DNA of 25,741 nt, taken from positions 1 to 25,741 of the IMG/VR virus record IMGVR_UViG_3300030109_006383. One strand, given 5' to 3'. The DNA is from a virus. Positions 23,576-25,741 of the stretch are shown here, piece after piece (the first letter of the stretch is position 1; each line of letters starts with the position of its first letter). The notes beneath the pieces are model-generated. The model did no database searches, was not told where the DNA came from, and was given only the letters and a program-made list of their open reading frames with translations. The position numbers were made by a program, and so were the translations under genes.

Positions 23576-23711
23576 GCGTTTTTTGAACACCAAAACTAGC
23601 GTAAAGACTTGCGCCTTTATGCGGTTTATATTTGCCCGTATGTTTCATTAACTTAGGGGCCCCTCTTTTTTGTTTCATCCAATGAAACCCTTTTGGTGCT
23701 TTTACTTTCAT
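23553..23711 (-). CDS. Small basic phage protein, 52 aa
   Basis: The ATG (23709-23711) overlaps the TGA of the large adhesin gene as ATGA. The reading frame runs to TAG at 23553-23555. It overlaps the next gene by 23 bases. The product opens with VKAPKGFHWMKQKRG and continues with APKLMKHTGKYKPHKG and ASLYASFGVQKTH. Residues are mostly Lys, His, Gly and Pro. I recognise this as a tiny conserved protein often found beside virion genes in uncultured marine phages; its function is unknown. Conserved overlaps and the family pattern support it as a real gene despite its length. Confidence 0.75.
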   Translation of the reverse strand: MKVKAPKGFHWMKQKRGAPKLMKHTGKYKPHKGASLYASFGVQKTHGSKKKK

Positions 23712-25741
23712 AATTGTGGTTGCATGTCCATTAAATCTTTTATTCCAGTCAAACTTTGACCATATAGCCCAACAAAAGCAGAGTTATTGTCCGGTATGGA
23801 TACATTACCATAAATTGCTTTCGGTGTGTACCAGTTGGACGCATCGTCAAGCGTTACTTGCCTGTACGCATTAAACCCTGGAACATAGCCCATGTAGGCA
23901 ACAAGTTGACTGGAATCGGCATATTCTCCGGTTTCCTGTTGTTCTTGTTCTATTTCTTTTTGCTGGGTTTTTATGTTTTGTGCCACGATTTGATTGGCAA
24001 TTTGGTCGGCTTCACTTTCCACTGTGTTTTCCGAAACAGCCGTATCTATTTGGCTTTGCATGTCTTGCGTTTCGCTGGTTGTGTTTTGTCCTCCCGCAAC
24101 AACAATCTCTACAGAACCCGTGGTTGCACTTTCTGAAGATCCTCCTGTGTCACTAACACTTGTGGTATCAGAAGAAACAGTTGTTGAGCTGTCCGTGGTC
24201 CCCGGTCCTTGGTCCGCCGTTGTCGTTCCTTGGTCCATGGTTTCTCCTCCGCTAAAAGAAGAAGCGCTTACATCGGAGGCACTCATGGACAGTATTTCTT
24301 GAGTTTGTTGAGCGGAACTTGCCACTTGAGCAGAGATACTGGGCGAACTGTCAATGCTTATTGTGCCTCCAGAAACAGAAGAACTTACAGCGGAACTTTG
24401 AGAACTGGCGACTACTCCACCGGAGGCAACAGAATTTCCTGTTGCGTGCGATGATGTTCCAGCAGTTGTACCACTGACGCTGTTGCTTGCGGCCCGAATG
24501 GTGTTGGCTACAACATTTAGTTGTTCTGCTCTTTTGTTGTCTTTTTTGTCTTCGTTCTCCGCGACAACAGTTTCGATATTCTCATCTCGATCTTGTATCT
24601 CTTCCTCAACTGTTTCTGCATCCTCCAGTTCTCCAACTTCATCTTCAACCGATTCAGCAAGTTCTTCTTCGTGTTCAATCCATTCCTCCAATTCTTCTAT
24701 GGTTTCAAATTCTAAAAACTCTATTGGCTCTTCTTCAATATAGTCTTCTATGTGTTCTTCGTGTTCAAAGTGTTCCAGTAGAAAATCTTCTAATATAGGC
24801 AGATCGTAGTCTGTTTCATAATATTCTTCTACCAACAATATTTCTTCATATAACTCTTCTATATAAGGCGCTTCTTCGATATAACTTAACGGAATAAAAA
24901 CTTCTTCCGGCAACGCGTCAAATTCTTCTACAAAAGGTTCAAGATATTCTTCTTCAAATAAAATGTATTCTTCTTCAAAATATAATGTTTCTTCGTAATA
25001 AAGTTCTTCTTCAAAGTAGTAATCTTCCTCTATCCCCTGTAACTCAGCAGTGTATACAAACTCTTCTTCAAAGTAATAATCTTCTTCGTAATACGATTCA
25101 GTGTATCCATACATGTCTTCTTCATAATCATCGTACCCATACATATCTTCTTCGTAATAGGTATTTTGTTCAAAAGTCTCAACCATGTATCCCGGACACG
25201 CAGGCGAATATTGAGCGTCATACGAACACTCATAATCAAATAAATCGTCCCAATAGTTAGGGCACTGAGTAGAATACAGTCCATCTAAATCACACTGTTG
25301 AGTTAAGTACGCTGCTTCATATCCTGAACAAGCGGTGTTATTCAAGGGGTTACTGCAATCCAAAGCATTGCCAGAACCTAGACCATATAAGCTACCCCCA
25401 TTTTCTAATAATGTATTAAATGAAGTGTTATTCCAATCGGTATTAACGCAAGTGCCAACAACATTTGTAGTTCCTACACCACACTCATCGTGAAACAAAT
25501 AGGTGTAAGTTTGTTGCGATGTGCCTTGTTCCCCTATCAATACGTCGTGGTTTATTATGTCTAGCCCACCGTATCTAAACTCAAAGCTGTCGTCTGACTT
25601 CCACAATATGACTTCAAAACTATTGTCAGAACCACTGCGGTTGTATTCTCGTAGGTTGTACCATCCAAAGACAGTTTTATCTGTAAAGTTCCTAGCAAGA
25701 ACACTGGAGCCGTTGTCTCGTATTAAATCAGTCCAGAAAGG
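23708..25741 (-). CDS. Large adhesin-like virion protein with Cys repeats and Glu/Tyr-rich stalk; 5' end outside window
   Basis: The frame has no stop up to 25741; the TTG at 25604-25606 is an internal Leu. 677 codons lie in the window. In order from the edge: a nidogen-like beta domain (FGWYNLREYN; NSFEVILWKSDDSFEF; QTYTYLFHDE); a region of eight cysteines with CDLDGLYSTQCPNYW and CSYDAQYSPACPGY repeats; a stalk rich in Glu, Tyr and Phe of about 210 residues (24542-25174); a Ser/Thr/Gly-rich linker of about 145 residues (24062-24496); a charged coil; and a compact C-terminal piece with YVPGFNAYRQVTL and NWYTPKAIYGN. The layout suits a surface fibre or receptor-binding protein, with the C-terminus fixed to the virion. 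Cys repeats like these occur in marine phage and bacterial surface proteins. The role is inferred from domain order. Confidence 0.75.
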   Translation of the reverse strand, partial: PFWTDLIRDNGSSVLARNFTDKTVFGWYNLREYNRSGSDNSFEVILWKSDDSFEFRYGGLDIINHDVLIGEQGTSQQTYTYLFHDECGVGTTNVVGTCVNTDWNNTSFNTLLENGGSLYGLGSGNALDCSNPLNNTACSGYEAAYLTQQCDLDGLYSTQCPNYWDDLFDYECSYDAQYSPACPGYMVETFEQNTYYEEDMYGYDDYEEDMYGYTESYYEEDYYFEEEFVYTAELQGIEEDYYFEEELYYEETLYFEEEYILFEEEYLEPFVEEFDALPEEVFIPLSYIEEAPYIEELYEEILLVEEYYETDYDLPILEDFLLEHFEHEEHIEDYIEEEPIEFLEFETIEELEEWIEHEEELAESVEDEVGELEDAETVEEEIQDRDENIETVVAENEDKKDNKRAEQLNVVANTIRAASNSVSGTTAGTSSHATGNSVASGGVVASSQSSAVSSSVSGGTISIDSSPSISAQVASSAQQTQEILSMSASDVSASSFSGGETMDQGTTTADQGPGTTDSSTTVSSDTTSVSDTGGSSESATTGSVEIVVAGGQNTTSETQDMQSQIDTAVSENTVESEADQIANQIVAQNIKTQQKEIEQEQQETGEYADSSQLVAYMGYVPGFNAYRQVTLDDASNWYTPKAIYGNVSIPDNNSAFVGLYGQSLTGIKDLMDMQPQL
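24542..25174 (-). repeat. Acidic, tyrosine-rich low-complexity stalk in the adhesin
   Basis: Imperfect peptide repeats such as YEEDMYGY (twice), EEDYYFEEE (twice) and LYFEEEY/LFEEEY are spread over about 210 residues with runs of Glu. At DNA level the TTCTTC-rich unit repeats with small changes, as in 25008-25031 versus 25063-25084. This suggests growth by slippage or unequal recombination. Confidence 0.85.

Noticed and set aside
23655-23688. Palindrome AGGGGCCCCT and the hairpin GTTTCAT-CCA-ATGAAAC
   Set aside because: Both lie in codons of the 52-residue gene and no T-run follows on the coding strand, so a terminator is not supported; a chance or coding effect is more likely.
24483-24743. 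Plus-strand Ser-rich frames opposite the adhesin stalk
   Set aside because: These are antisense shadows of the Glu-rich region (GAA/GAG read backwards gives TTC/CTC), not genes.

Overview
The window looks like part of the genome of a tailed double-stranded DNA phage, most likely a marine, podovirus-like one. The case rests on a compact phage replication module, a long run of virion genes read in one direction, a P22 gp10-like tail hub, a giant internal virion protein, and many small genes of types common in uncultured marine phages. I see no rRNA, tRNA, insertion sequence, CRISPR array or integrase. Terminase, portal, major capsid and endolysin are not visible and probably lie outside the window. 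The host cannot be read from the sequence.

Layout. (1) Positions 1-1752, minus strand: a left operon of small genes with ATGA-type overlaps. It starts at a promoter near 1788-1816 and runs off the left edge into a SNF2-like helicase of which only the first 77 codons are present. (2) Positions 1753-1966: a divergent control region with a sigma70-like promoter in each direction, an inverted repeat over the rightward -10 box, and a leader that can fold into two mutually exclusive hairpins, one of which covers the ribosome binding site. (3) Positions 1967-9304, plus strand: the replication and recombination module. It holds a coiled-coil protein, a probable ssDNA-binding protein, an archaeo-eukaryotic-type primase, a UvrD-like helicase, a family A DNA polymerase with leucine at the position of E. 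coli Phe762, a 48-residue ribbon-helix-helix protein with its own likely promoter and operator, and a RecB-like nuclease. (4) Positions 9291-25741, minus strand: the late virion module, read from right to left and meeting the replication module tail to tail with a 14-base overlap. From its upstream side it holds a large adhesin-like protein with a Glu/Tyr-rich stalk (5' end outside the window), three tiny basic proteins, three small membrane proteins that may form a lysis or membrane cassette, a tail hub, a short tail-region protein, four probable internal or ejection proteins, and the 1908-residue giant protein.

How they work together. The plus-strand set is close to a self-contained replisome (primase, helicase, polymerase, ssDNA binding, nuclease) whose primase is not of the DnaG type. 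The minus-strand set is the short-tail, internal-protein and adhesion part of a virion. The 48-residue regulator sits inside the replication operon beside an operator-like palindrome. Together with the leucine polymerase this hints at a temperate or slow lifestyle, but no integrase is seen here.

Points of most interest: the alternative-hairpin leader at 1920-1960; the possible pseudoknot before the primase; the regulator and its palindrome at 8400-8612; the same short motif at both ends of the giant protein; and the acidic, tyrosine-rich adhesin followed by three strongly basic mini-proteins. Four genes or extensions were found by direct translation: the helicase fragment, the 48- and 52-residue genes, and the open 5' end of the adhesin.
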